This document shows, one piece after another, positions 7,366 to 15,116 of a stretch of DNA of 15,116 bases (the first letter of the stretch is position 1; each line of letters starts with the position of its first letter). The stretch is from positions 1 to 15,116 of the forward strand of contig MQVO02000196.1 of the NCBI GenBank assembly GCA_001986395.2, in the 5' to 3' direction. The position numbers were made by a program, and so were the translations under genes. The notes below the pieces were generated by a model, which searched no databases, had not been told where the DNA came from, and saw nothing but the letters and a program-made list of their open reading frames with translations. This DNA comes from Irpex lacteus (taxonomy: Eukaryota; Basidiomycota; Agaricomycetes; Polyporales; Irpicaceae).

Positions 7366-7578
7366 AAAAGATACATTGAACATTTTATTTACTTGGAGCA
7401 AGATAAACCTGTTTTAGGGAGATATACTTTCAAGTTAAACTCAGTTGACGAAAGTGCAAATTTAATTAACGCAAAGGTTTAAAAAACTTTTATGAAAGTG
7501 GAGGTTACTAATGTCGACACTAAAGAGGTTACAATATATTTTTCTATTGGTGCTGCTTCTAATATCTCCAAAGTTTAG
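7366..7578 (+). pseudogene. Intron-encoded endonuclease remnant, in frame with cox1 exon
   Basis: The cox1 frame continues without a break (KRYIEHFIYLEQDKPVLGRY) to TAA 7480-7482, then past the stop in the same frame through VEVTNVDTKEVTIYFSIGAA to TAG 7576-7578. The latter stretch resembles a NUMOD1-type DNA-binding module (V.itnv.T.e...y.SI..Aa..) found at the C-terminus of GIY-YIG and related intron endonucleases. In-frame fusion of an intron ORF to its 5' exon is usual for mobile group I introns. No catalytic GIY-YIG or LAGLIDADG motif is present, so it is a deleted remnant. The domain call is by eye. Confidence 0.5.
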
Positions 7579-7699
7579 TTAAAAGTGGGTATTATTTGTG
7601 TCTAACAATAAACTATACTGACAAATAACCATAGTATATATTAACTCGAGGATAAAGTTGTGATTCGTTTATTTGTATACAAATTATTAAATAAAAAAA

Positions 7700-7721
7700 A
7701 AAAGGATAAGCTTATCCTTTT
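7700..7721. repeat. Perfect 22-nt palindrome AAAAGGATAAGCTTATCCTTTT
   Basis: Both 11-nt halves are exact complements with no loop. It lies just upstream of the ORF at 7725 and follows a run of A. It could be a cruciform or a site for a dimeric protein, but nothing proves a role. Confidence 0.7.
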
Positions 7722-7724
7722 GAT

Positions 7725-7946
7725 ATGGAAGAGAAATTAAGTTTAAAAACATCCTTATATAATCCAAAAAGGTTTAATCGAATTAACTGTCAAAAACAAA
7801 TTGGGCTTACATTAACCAATTTAAATAAAACACACTTTATCCTTTTTATTTTAACTTTTATTTTTAGGGGAGGGAGAATCTTTAAATTTATTTCAATGGA
7901 GGAGAGGATTATGGGAGCTATAAAATGTATTTCTTTGTGTATTTAA
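7725..7946 (+). CDS. Small ORF entering repeat copy 2, 73 aa
   Basis: An ATG-started frame (MEEKLSLKTSLYNPKRFNRI...) of 73 codons begins in unique DNA four bases after a perfect palindrome and ends inside repeat copy 2, where it uses a frame different from the decayed ORF of that repeat. A hydrophobic patch (FILFILTFIF) lies at about residues 40-49. I recognise no family. It may be a chance fusion at the repeat junction. Confidence 0.22.
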   Translation: MEEKLSLKTSLYNPKRFNRINCQKQIGLTLTNLNKTHFILFILTFIFRGGRIFKFISMEERIMGAIKCISLCI

Positions 7947-8535
7947 AAGCAGCGTATGATATAAATCTATATGTTCGAGGTGGCTCTGTAGCAAACTATT
8001 ATAAAATGTATAAAACATCCGAGGGTTGAGGTTTATTTTATAGTAAGGATGTACGAATTTAATGTAATACATTAACTAGTTATAAGGGGATAATTGTCTA
8101 TAATAAACTAATTATGGTTATTGAACAGAAAGTTAATGATGGTATATGTGACGTCGTGCCTCATCGTAACATCTTGCTCGTCATAGTTAAGGGGGGAAAC
8201 TCAAAGATTTAGCTTGTCAAGGGCAAGGTTTTAAGGTGTTTGTAAACGCAAATGCTAAGCGTTATTTTAGCACAACTCGAACAGTACTTAATGATGAAAG
8301 TGTGGATAGAGGGATTGATCAGACAATAGGTCAATTGGATGGTCATCTTTATGATACCACTGATAAGCTTCTCCGTGATAAATTTTATTTTAAAAGATTT
8401 TGGATTTATTACCGGATTTCCTGTACTTGTGATTTAGTCATTAATCCTTTTTGTATTATTATTAAAAAAGGGGGGGGTTTTACCTTAAATTTTGAGTTGA
8501 ATGGTGGGTTGCAGCAAGAAATAATAAGGGGGTAA
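7886..8535 (+). pseudogene. Decayed unknown ORF inside repeat copy 2
   Basis: Same reading as in copy 1: open from 7886 with one TAA, a frame change at the G6 run, then the frame 8236-8535 (99 aa from GTG). It is 13 aa longer at the C-terminus than in copy 1 because single A bases missing near 8483 and 8501 keep the frame open. Sharing the internal stop and the frame change with the first copy means these preceded duplication or were homogenised, or that both copies suffer the same base-calling error. Confidence 0.5.
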
Positions 8536-8647
8536 ACAAATTTATCTCAACTTAGATTGTTCCATTTTGTTCCATTCTTAAAAGAGATTATTAGAATAAG
8601 TTTTTGTTATTATTTAAACCCAAAAAACTAGGGTCGCGGTAGAAATA

Positions 8648-8698
8648 ATCCCCAAAAAAACTAGTTAGAATTATTTATAATACCTAGTTTTTGGGGAT
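8648..8698. repeat. CCCCAAAAAACTAG palindrome, in repeat copy 2
   Basis: Identical to the palindrome at 1502-1552, again 14 bp from the right edge of the large repeat. Confidence 0.8.
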
Positions 8699-9007
8699 GT
8701 TTTTTGGGGGATGGAAGGAGGGTAGTGACTATTAAAATAAACTAACTGACCTTTGACAAAGTACACTTAGAGTAAAGAAAGTTTATTTTAATTATATTTA
8801 ATCAACTACAATTCAAATATTATAAAGTAATTAAAATAATACTTTTGTATCAATCTTAAAATAATGCTTATAAAATAATATTATTATTAGATTAAAGATT
8901 AGTAATCATGGGGTTACTCCCTTAAGGACTAAGATTGTACTGTCTATTGTAAGAGATAGATTAAATTTATTTAAAGTTACTTAGTTAATACTTTATTTTG
9001 GGGACCC

Positions 9008-9035
9008 TCTACTTAAAATAAAATTAAATAAATTA
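9008..9035. repeat. 28-nt dispersed repeat, copy 2
   Basis: Exact match to 5522-5549. Downstream, TAGGGAGACCCAAATT also matches 6270-6285, so the spacer seems assembled from pieces found around 5.5-6.3 kb. Confidence 0.8.
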
Positions 9036-9676
9036 TAATATAGGGAGACCCAAATTAAAATAAAATAACTGTGTGTTTATAAAATAATGTGTAGTATCAT
9101 CTTAGTGAGTAAAACACTCATCTATCAATTAATTAAAGATAAAATAGTAATTAGAGTGATAAATTAATTTAATAGTATATTAAATTAATTATTTAAACTC
9201 TACCTAATTAAATAATTATTATTAGAAAAAGAATAGAGTATCTCTACCAATAATAAATTATCATACAGGGTACAGATTGGTTCAGTCAACTATCATTAAT
9301 CTTCTTTATTAGCAATATTGATATAATAGGATGGTAGTGTTAAAAACTAAAAATAAAAAATAAATTATTAAACATTTCCATTAATCCACCCCAAATAAAA
9401 TGAGTAAAGTTAAAGAATAAAAAGAAATAAATTTAGAATATCTATATTCTTTAATCTAATAAGAATAAATAAATAAAGGAGTGATTATAAAATAGTGAGT
9501 AATTCTAATTGAACGGTAGTTAACTCTCTAAATAAATAATAGAGAATACTATTTATATTATTAAATAAAGAAATAACTCTGATTAACTAAGTAATTAATT
9601 AATTAAATAAAAAGTAATCATTCCATTGTTCCATTTAATATAATATATTTCTACCCTCATCCACTTACAGTGAATG

Positions 9677-9736
9677 CTCCCCCCTTTTTTTTATATTAAA
9701 AAAAAGGATAAAGGGAGTTGGAGGGGTACCCTCCAA
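9677..9736. repeat. Two adjacent hairpins
   Basis: The first hairpin (9677-9717) pairs CTCCC with GGGAG and T8 with A8. The second (9718-9736) pairs TTGGAGGG exactly with CCCTCCAA over a 3-nt loop. They lie side by side in AT-rich spacer, 67 bp before the polymerase remnant. Confidence 0.65.
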
Positions 9737-9803
9737 TATCTTATTAATTAATTATTCCTTTAAAGTGATTGTATCTAAGAGAGTAAAAAATTTAATTATT
9801 TAA

Positions 9804-10112
9804 TTTGAACTCTTACAATCATTAGTAATATGCAAAGTTAAAGAATATAAAGATAATAAATACCTTTGAACTATAGCAGGATTAGGAAGTTGGACTGGAT
9901 GGATTACTTCTTATGAATATTAAAAAGCAATAGAACTTGGATATAAATTCGAAATTCTCAGAGGGTATAAATTTGATAGATAAAATATATTTAAAGAGTA
10001 TATTGAAAGATTATATTCATTAAGATTAGAATATAGTAAAGATAACCCTATGAATTTAATTGCTAAACTATTAATTCATAATTTAGCAACTAAATCAGAC
10101 CCCCAACAAACC
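9804..10112 (+). pseudogene. dpo: Plasmid-type family-B DNA polymerase remnant
   Basis: One frame, with TGA as Trp, reads GLGSWTGWITSYEY, stop, KAIELGYKFEILRGYKFDR, stop, NIFKEYIERLYSLRLEYSKD and NPMNLIAKLL. This matches the segment before polymerase motif B in protein-primed DNA polymerases of fungal linear mitochondrial plasmids (G-W-G-W.., A...GY.F.I..GY.F....F..Y....Y..K, ..D.M..IAKLLLNSLYG). Two TAA codons interrupt it, and homology ends right where the NSLYG motif-B residues should be, so it is dead. The frame is open from 9804; the recognisable part begins near 9876. It records integration and decay of a linear plasmid. Confidence 0.75.
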
Positions 10113-10290
10113 TTACAACCAGTAAGATTGTTGCGTAGTTTTAATCGCAGGTCAAACCCTGCCTTCATTTGGAGTCAAACTAAATAGTAGCTGTTTAAAT
10201 TACAACAGTGGGGGAGGGCAAGCGCCTTCAGAGAGCATGTACGCACCTCTCGGTTGCGTGAAAATCCGCAACTTGGCCCAAATATAATAA
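10104..10290. other. GC-richer structured segment
   Basis: This is a hairpin-dense stretch between the polymerase remnant and tRNA-Asp. CAACAA/TTGTTG with inner CTTAC/GTAAG spans 10104-10133; GCAGG/CCTGC spans 10147-10162; GAGAG/CTCTC spans 10231-10251; GTTGCG/CGCAAC spans 10253-10272. GCAGG-TCAAAC-CCTGC looks like a tRNA T arm lacking one T, but no matching acceptor or anticodon arm fits. CCTTCAGAGAG vaguely recalls a group I intron core. Unresolved. Confidence 0.35.
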
Positions 10291-10321
10291 AAAGGAAACA
10301 GGTTGAAAAGGGAGAGATATA

Positions 10322-10394
10322 CGAGCCCTTCCAGATTCGAACTGGGACCTCCCCGATTGACAATCGGGTACTCTACCTATTAAGCTAAGGGCCC
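10322..10394 (-). tRNA. trnD(guc): tRNA-Asp (anticodon GUC)
   Basis: On the minus strand the acceptor GGGCCCT/AGGGCTC forms seven pairs including one G-U, with discriminator G as expected for Asp. The D arm GCTT/GAGT carries GG in its loop. The anticodon stem CCCGA/TCGGG closes a loop with GTC (plus-strand 10359-10361). The T arm has TTCGAAT in the loop and four good pairs. It decodes aspartate codons in mitochondrial translation. It is the only tRNA here on the minus strand. Confidence 0.93.
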
Positions 10395-10523
10395 TATTTT
10401 AATTTTACTTAAATAAAAAATCTAATCTATTAGATTCTTTTTTAATAATTCTTATTGTTGTATTTAGTATTTATAGTTTAGATTTATATAATTTATCTTT
10501 ATATAAATGTTTACTTTTTTTTA

Positions 10524-11547
10524 ATGTTATTCGTTTCTTTTCTTCACTCTATGTTTATGTCTAAAATATTTAATTGGTCAGATGATATCTTAATAAGAAC
10601 CATACAAAAAACCTTTTTTTATAGTATATTTAGCAGTATAGTTATTGTAATTTTTAATTATCTAGGTCTTAATCTGATAGGCACAATTCACTGTGATAGT
10701 GAAGATGAAGATGAACCAGCGAATAATTCCTTAGAAGGTAAAAATAAGGAACAAGAAACAAATAAAATGTATTCGAAGTTAAAAAATTTGAAGGTAAGGA
10801 TAATAAGGATTACTATAAAATAGAAGGGGACGTTGAAAAAAAGTTTATGACTGAACTTGGTGATAGAATTACGGATGTTATTAAAACTGGCATCAAAGAT
10901 GTGGCTCCTAATTTAGGGGCTGCAGCAGCTGGTGGTAGTTTAGGTTCCGCAATAATTAAAGCAACAGCTGGTTTGCCCCCAGTACAAAGAATAGGTTTGG
11001 GAGCTGGGGCTACATTCTTAGGGGCTGGTGCAGCTAAATTAGGCTTAGAAGGAGCTACAAGTTTAAGTAAAAACTTAGAGTTAAGTTCAAGTATAAAAAA
11101 TACTAAATCTGATAAAACTGAACCAGATCAATACCTTCACCTGATGACACTAACTTTTCAATTAATTCTCCTTTAGATGAGGCTGATATCCCATTATTAG
11201 GCTTAATTAATTCTATACTTAACTTAAATATAATAGAGTTAATAATAATAATATTTATTTTATTCATAAAATACCAAGATAAAATAAAAAAAATATTTTT
11301 AAATAAAATTATATTCTATATAAATAATAATATACCAGCCCTTAAAAAAGCGAAATATGTTAGAGTCTCTCATTTTTTAAATAGTTTACTAATAGTTAAT
11401 AGTAGATTTAACAAAATAATAATTGTTTATTTTATAATACTATTAATTCTAATAAAAATATTAAATATATATTTTTTATATAATTTAAATTTAGGTATTG
11501 ATGACTTTGTATTAGTATATAATTATATTAAAAAAGGATTCTCTTAA
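10524..11547 (+). CDS. Unknown membrane protein with Gly/Ala-rich core, frameshifted
   Basis: Three abutting frames join through two apparent single-base losses, near 10776-10784 (an A6 run) and near 11121-11128, giving about 341 aa ending at TAA 11545-11547. In order it has a membrane segment FFYSIFSSIVIVIFNYLGLN (about residues 32-51), an acidic linker (SEDEDE), a segment TELGDRITDVIKTGIKDVAP, the Gly/Ala-rich core GAAAAGGSLGSA with LPPVQRIGLGAGATF, then NSPLDEADIPLL followed by two or more very hydrophobic segments (11200-11280, 11400-11480). The function is unknown. I believe similar unannotated ORFs with a Gly/Ala core and the SPLDEA block recur in Agaricomycete mtDNA, from memory and unverified. 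Well-kept sense around the breaks favours sequencing error over decay. Confidence 0.7.
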
Positions 11548-11552
11548 TCCCC

Positions 11553-11572
11553 TTTTATTATTAATAATAAAA
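11553..11572. repeat. Perfect 20-nt palindrome after the membrane gene
   Basis: TTTTATTATT and AATAATAAAA are exact complements, five bases after the stop codon of the Gly/Ala-rich protein gene and overlapping the 3' end of a convergent ORF. Its position suits a bidirectional transcript end, but this is inference. Confidence 0.6.
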
Positions 11573-11743
11573 AATGAAGATGAAAATATTTAATATATAC
11601 CCCATGAATAAGTCATTATGAACCCCATGATCCTTTAGGCTCCCTTTATATAAATAATATTGTAATTCTTTATCAGTCCACTCAAATAAGAAATGATCTA
11701 TACTTATAAAACTGTATTCCTTTCCTTGTTCTCTATAAGTCAT
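11561..11743 (-). CDS. Small convergent ORF, 60 aa
   Basis: An ATG-started minus frame reads EQGKEYSFISIDHFLFEWTD then KELQYYLYKGSLKDHGVHND. The mix of charged residues, Trp and His is more protein-like than chance AT-rich frames. The frame is open a further 11 codons upstream. No family was recognised. It ends on the palindrome shared with the convergent gene at 10524-11547. It may be a truncated remnant. Confidence 0.33.
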   Translation of the reverse strand: MTYREQGKEYSFISIDHFLFEWTDKELQYYLYKGSLKDHGVHNDLFMGYILNIFIFIFYY

Positions 11744-12326
11744 AAGTTGTGATTTGCTTCTAAGATAGGTATAAGATAGTTAATTAAACTTAAACTTTAA
11801 CTTTCGCTTAGAAGAACGAAACCTATGAGTAACTAATATGTTATGATAAGAGAGATAAGTTTTATAAATCAATACTCGGCTGTTTAAAAGGATAAAAACT
11901 AGTTTTTTATGTTGATTGGTAAGTATTACTCGTAATTAGTCTGTTAACTTATTATTAATTAACTGCTCCTTTAATATTTATGAACTTAACACTAAGAGTA
12001 TTTTAACTAGGTAGGCAAATTCTTAACAAGAACACTGAAGAAAAAGAATAACTGAAAGTTGATAACTGTAAAACTTTGTACCCCACTGATACTCAACTAG
12101 TAATGAGCTACCCATGTTAACAGAACAAAATATATAAATAGGGGATCAACTCCAATATCTAAACTACCACCATAAAACTAAAATAATTTGAGGATAAATT
12201 AAATTTCAGTTTTAAAAGAGTAGTAGTAGTTTTTATTTTAAAAATATTAAAAAGTAAAATAAAAATGGGTGCTACCTAATAAATTTAGTTTTATATAAGC
12301 ATAAATAAAAATACATAATAAATTTT

Positions 12327-12357
<31 letters not shown>

Positions 12358-12480
12358 TAATTATAAATAAATAAAACAAAAGTTACTGTTCTTGCCTTTA
12401 TTTTTTTGGGGAATAGTTAAAATTTTTATTAGGACTTTCGAGTAAGAAACGCACAGTATGTGTCTCTTTATTAAGATAAA
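11744..12480. other. Spacer upstream of nad4L
   Basis: No gene or tRNA was recognised over about 740 bp. It ends in a TTTA microsatellite and palindrome (12325-12375). The nad4L-nad5 promoter may lie here; basidiomycete mitochondrial promoters have no motif I could verify. Confidence 0.55.
12325..12375. repeat. TTTA microsatellite running into a 30-nt palindrome
   Basis: About eight TTTA units are followed by their own complement, so that 12346-12375 is a perfect palindrome (15-nt arms, no loop). It lies 106 bp before the nad4L start. Length variation by slippage is likely. Confidence 0.8.
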
Positions 12481-12754
12481 ATGAATTTTTCAATCTTTTT
12501 ATTTTTAATAGGAATCTTAGGGTTTGTTTTAAATAGAAAAAACATAATTTTAATGATAATAGCAATAGAAATAATGTTATTAGCAGTAACTTTATTAGTT
12601 TTAATAACTTCATTTAGTTTTGACGATGGAGTAGGACAAACTTTAAGTATATTTATAATTTCAATCGCAGGTGCTGAAATCAGTAATAGGTTTAAGTATT
12701 CTAGTTGCATTTTATAGATTAAGAGGAAATATTTCACTTAATAAAACAAATTAA
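12481..12754 (+). CDS. nad4L: NADH dehydrogenase subunit 4L
   Basis: This is a small membrane subunit of respiratory complex I in the inner mitochondrial membrane, helping proton translocation. The ATG-started frame reads MNFSIFLFLIGILGFVLNRK with three hydrophobic segments, the conserved membrane Glu in AIEIMLLAV, and the C-terminal block FIISIAGAE-S-IGLSILVAFYR. One extra A in the AAA at 12677-12679 breaks the frame; beyond it the protein continues in the next frame to TAA 12752-12754. With that base discounted it is 90 aa, the usual fungal length. nad5 starts 37 bp downstream, the normal fungal neighbour, almost surely co-transcribed. The indel is most likely a sequencing error. Confidence 0.93.
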
Positions 12755-12791
12755 GTAGAAAATTAAAAAAAAATAACAAATATAAAATAAT

Positions 12792-14841
12792 ATGTATTTA
12801 ACAATAATCATCTTGCCTTTATTAGGTTCTCTAGTTTCCGGTTTACTAGGTAGAAAAATCGGAGTAACAGGATCACATTTTATAACATGTACCTGTTTAA
12901 TTCTTTCATCAGTATTAGCTACAGTGGCTTATTATGAGGTAGGAATATGTGGCTCTCCAGTTACAGTTCATTTAGTTAATTGGATAGATTCTGAGTTAAT
13001 CAATATAAAATGGGAATTTTTATTTGATCAAATTAACAGTATCTATGTTTATTCCAGTTCTTTATATTTCTTCATTAATTCATATATTCTCTACTGATTA
13101 TATGTCAAATGATCCTCATAATCAAAGATTTTTCTCTTATTTATCTTTATTCACTTTCTTTATGCTATTTTTAGTTTCAGGTGCTAATTATTTTGTAATG
13201 TTTGTTGGTTGGGAAGGTATTGGTATAGTTTCTTATTTATTAATTAACTTCTGGTTTACAAGATTACAAGCAAATAAAGCAGCTATCTTAGCTCTAACTA
13301 TGAATAGAGTAGGTGATATGGGATTAAGTATTGGGTTTTTTGCCATTTTTTGCTTATTCGGTTCATTAGATTATAGCGTAATATTTAGTTTAGGTTCATA
13401 TATGAATGAGAGCGCAATTACAATTATAGGTTTTATTACTACTAACTGGTGCAATGGCTAAATCTAGTCAAATACCTCTTCACAGTTGGTTACCTGGAAG
13501 TATGGAAGGTCCTACACCAGTATCAGCTTTAATTCATGCTGCTACTCTAGTTACAGCAGGGTTATACTTATTAGTAAGATCCTCACCAATATTAGAATAT
13601 AGTAGTACAGCTTTATTAGTTATTACTTTAGTAGGTGCTAGTACAGCCTTTTTTGCTGCTACTTGTGGTTTAATTCAAAAATGATTTAAAAAGAATAATA
13701 GCTTTTAGTACAATAAGTCAATTAGGATATATGGTAATGGCAGTAGGTTTAAGTCAATATAATGTAGCTTTAATGCATGTAGTAAATCATGCTTTCTTCA
13801 AAGCATTATTATTCTTAGGAGCAGGGGCAGTAATTCATAGTTTTTCTGATCAACAAGATATCAGAAAAATGGGAGGCTTAATAAACTATTTACCATTTAC
13901 ATATACAGCTATGTTAGTAGGTTCTTTATCTTTATTAGCTACACCTTGGTTAACAGGATTCTATAGTAAAGATTTAATAATAGAATTAGCTTATGCTCAA
14001 TATAGTTTTAGTGTACTTATGCATTTATTTTAGGAAGTATAACTGCAGGTTTAACTGCATTCTATTCATTTAGATTAATTTCTTTAGTATTCTTAACTGT
14101 ACCAAATGGACCTAAAAATTCTTATTTAAACTCACATGAAGCTAACTTAGCCGTAATTTTACCTCTATTTATCTTAGCCTTATTTAGTATATTTTTTTGG
14201 TTATTTTGCTTCTGACATCTTTGTTGGATTAGGTTCAGATTTTTTTTGCTAACTCTATCTTTATTCATCCTAATAATATTAATATTATTGAAGCTGAATT
14301 TAGTTTACCTTTATTTATTAAATTATTACCTGCTATATTAAGTTTAGTTGGTGCAGTATTAGCTATCTTATTATATCACTTTTCTCCTAAATTTTTAGTT
14401 GATTTAACTAATAATTACTTAGGTAGAGAAATATATACTTTTTTAAATGGTAAATATTTATTTGATGTTGTATATAATAAATATATAATAGGTTTAGGTA
14501 TGAAAGCTGGATATGTAATATCAAAAGTATTAGATAGAGGTGTAATAGAATTAGTTGGACCTCATGGTTTATCTGAAGAATTAAGCAGTATAGCACAAAG
14601 AATTGGTAAATTAGATAGTGGAGTAATTACTACTTACTCTTTATATATTACATTGGGTCTAATCTCATTGGTGTTTGTATTATTTGCTCCTTTATTAATA
14701 GATACTTCATTTGTTAATGAAATAAGATTAATAATAATTATCTTAGCTGCTTTATTTGTATTATTATTTGAAGAACCCCATATGAATTTAAATAATCTCC
14801 CCTCTCCAAAAATAATTTTAAATAGTTCTCCCATTTTTTAA
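12792..14841 (+). CDS. nad5: NADH dehydrogenase subunit 5
   Basis: This is the large antiporter-like proton-pumping subunit of complex I. Conserved blocks appear in order: [75 protein letters not shown] with [52 protein letters not shown]; and the C-terminal helix region to 14770. Reading it requires six single-base indels: extra bases at 13030-13032, 13435, 13677-13681, 14192-14198 and 14240-14247, and one missing base at 14012-14014. The net +4 leaves 681 codons plus stop, a normal size. Residues on both sides are fully conserved, so the breaks look technical. The last 20 or so residues (after LLFEEP) are unusual and overlap a convergent ORF. Confidence 0.95.
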
Positions 14842-15073
14842 TTTCTGCCTGCTCTGTTATTGAAAGGTTGTACTCATTAATATTTACATTACCCATCTCT
14901 TCCAATGCTTTTTGTAGCTGCTGTTTTCTTGCATTGGCATCGCTTAATTTAATTAACTCTTGTTTATAGTTATAATATATTTCACGAGGATCCAGAGGAT
15001 TATGCTTCGGACCTATCTTACCTAAGGCCAAAATAAAAATAAAGGAAAAAAGGGGTTGAGAAAAAGTAGCAAT
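14738..15073 (-). CDS. Unknown ORF convergent with nad5, possible coiled coil
   Basis: The minus frame is open from 15073 (just after a TAG) to a stop at 14738-14740; there is no early in-frame ATG, and the first non-ATG candidate is TTG at 15029-15031. It begins with a hydrophobic stretch (QPLFSFIFILALG), then GPKHNPLDPREIYYNYKQEL, a helical charged part (LSDANARKQQLQKALEEM) and [20 protein letters not shown]. The composition is convincingly coding. Its last 30 or so codons overlap the nad5 3' end on the other strand, so the true end of one or both may differ. The family is unknown; it may be a gene fragment. Confidence 0.45.
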   Translation of the reverse strand: MATFSQPLFSFIFILALGKIGPKHNPLDPREIYYNYKQELIKLSDANARKQQLQKALEEMGNVNINEYNLSITEQAEIKKWENYLKLFLERGDYLNSYGVLQIIIQIKQLR

Positions 15074-15116
15074 CTATAAGATTAATAGAAAACTCTCAAT
15101 GAAAAAACTTTTGAGG

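Larger units (their letters stand above)
7853..8712 (+). repeat. Large direct repeat, copy 2 (860 bp)
   Basis: Second copy of 704-1566, same orientation, differing at five homopolymer lengths only. It starts in AACTTTTATTTTTAGGGG and ends at GGGGGAT. Unique flanks differ completely: here the left side is the 7725 ORF and the right side AT-rich spacer, whereas copy 1 is followed by tRNA-Pro. Recombination between copies would release or invert nothing but excise a circle of about 7.15 kb. Confidence 0.93.
8713..9803. other. AT-rich spacer, ~1.1 kb
   Basis: No gene was recognised on either strand. It contains the second copy of a 28-nt repeat (9008-9035), a GGGAGACCC motif (9042) shared with 6272, AATTAATTAATT-type simple sequence, and two adjacent hairpins (9677-9736) near its right end. 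Confidence 0.6.

Noticed and set aside
10104..10170. Possible extra tRNA with T arm at 10147-10162
   Set aside because: The T loop would need an extra T, and no 7-nt anticodon loop or matching acceptor stem can be drawn.
10253..10272. Hairpin GTTGCG-TGAAAATC-CGCAAC as group II intron domain V
   Set aside because: A GAAA-like loop is present, but the AGC catalytic triad and the 2-nt bulge in the right place are missing.
10175..10363. 62-aa minus-strand ORF
   Set aside because: It runs through tRNA-Asp and the GC-rich structured island; its codons are explained by RNA structure rather than protein.
12398..12737. Two minus-strand ORFs opposite nad4L
   Set aside because: They are antisense shadows of nad4L, whose plus-strand protein is clearly conserved.
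14408..14834. Two minus-strand ORFs (14408-14596, 14634-14834)
   Set aside because: Both are antisense to conserved nad5 coding sequence.

Overview
The window is fungal mitochondrial DNA, most likely from a basidiomycete (Agaricomycete-like). Four things support this. The DNA is very AT-rich. TGA must be read as Trp inside a recognisable cox1 segment (genetic code 4). The pair nad4L-nad5 lies in the usual fungal order. There are also remnants of mitochondrial-plasmid DNA polymerase and of mobile-intron endonucleases. The basidiomycete placement is inference from the style of the long unknown membrane ORFs and the plasmid/intron debris; no lineage marker fixes it.

Layout. 1-703: spacer with short palindromes and one weak minus-strand ORF. 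704-1566: first copy of an ~860-bp direct repeat carrying a decayed ORF. 1636-1823: two adjacent plus-strand tRNAs, Pro(UGG) and Asn(GUU). 2040-3852: a long unknown gene (one membrane segment, then a hydrophilic disordered tail) broken by frameshifts near its 5' end. 3853-7020: rearranged debris, including a decayed minus-strand ORF, a LAGLIDADG endonuclease tail, a 25-codon nad1 piece on the minus strand, and several copies of a CCCCAAAAAACTAG palindrome. 7021-7578: one isolated cox1 exon running in frame into an intron-ORF remnant. 7853-8712: second copy of the ~860-bp repeat. 8713-9803: AT-rich spacer. 9804-10112: broken family-B (plasmid-type) DNA polymerase fragment. 10322-10394: tRNA-Asp(GUC), minus strand. 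10524-11547: second unknown membrane gene with a Gly/Ala-rich core. 12481-12754: nad4L. 12792-14841: nad5. 14738-15073: a convergent unknown ORF overlapping the nad5 tail.

Function. The only clearly functional protein genes are nad4L and nad5, two membrane subunits of respiratory complex I, probably co-transcribed with the three tRNA genes serving mitochondrial translation. Most of the rest records plasmid integration, intron mobility and repeat-mediated recombination.

Sequence quality. nad4L needs one and nad5 six single-base indels to be read, mostly at homopolymers, while their protein sequence is otherwise fully conserved. The two ~860-bp repeats differ only by five homopolymer-length changes. 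Both facts point to uncorrected long-read errors rather than gene death, so frameshifts in the unknown genes should also be treated with suspicion. A nuclear copy (NUMT) is a less likely alternative.
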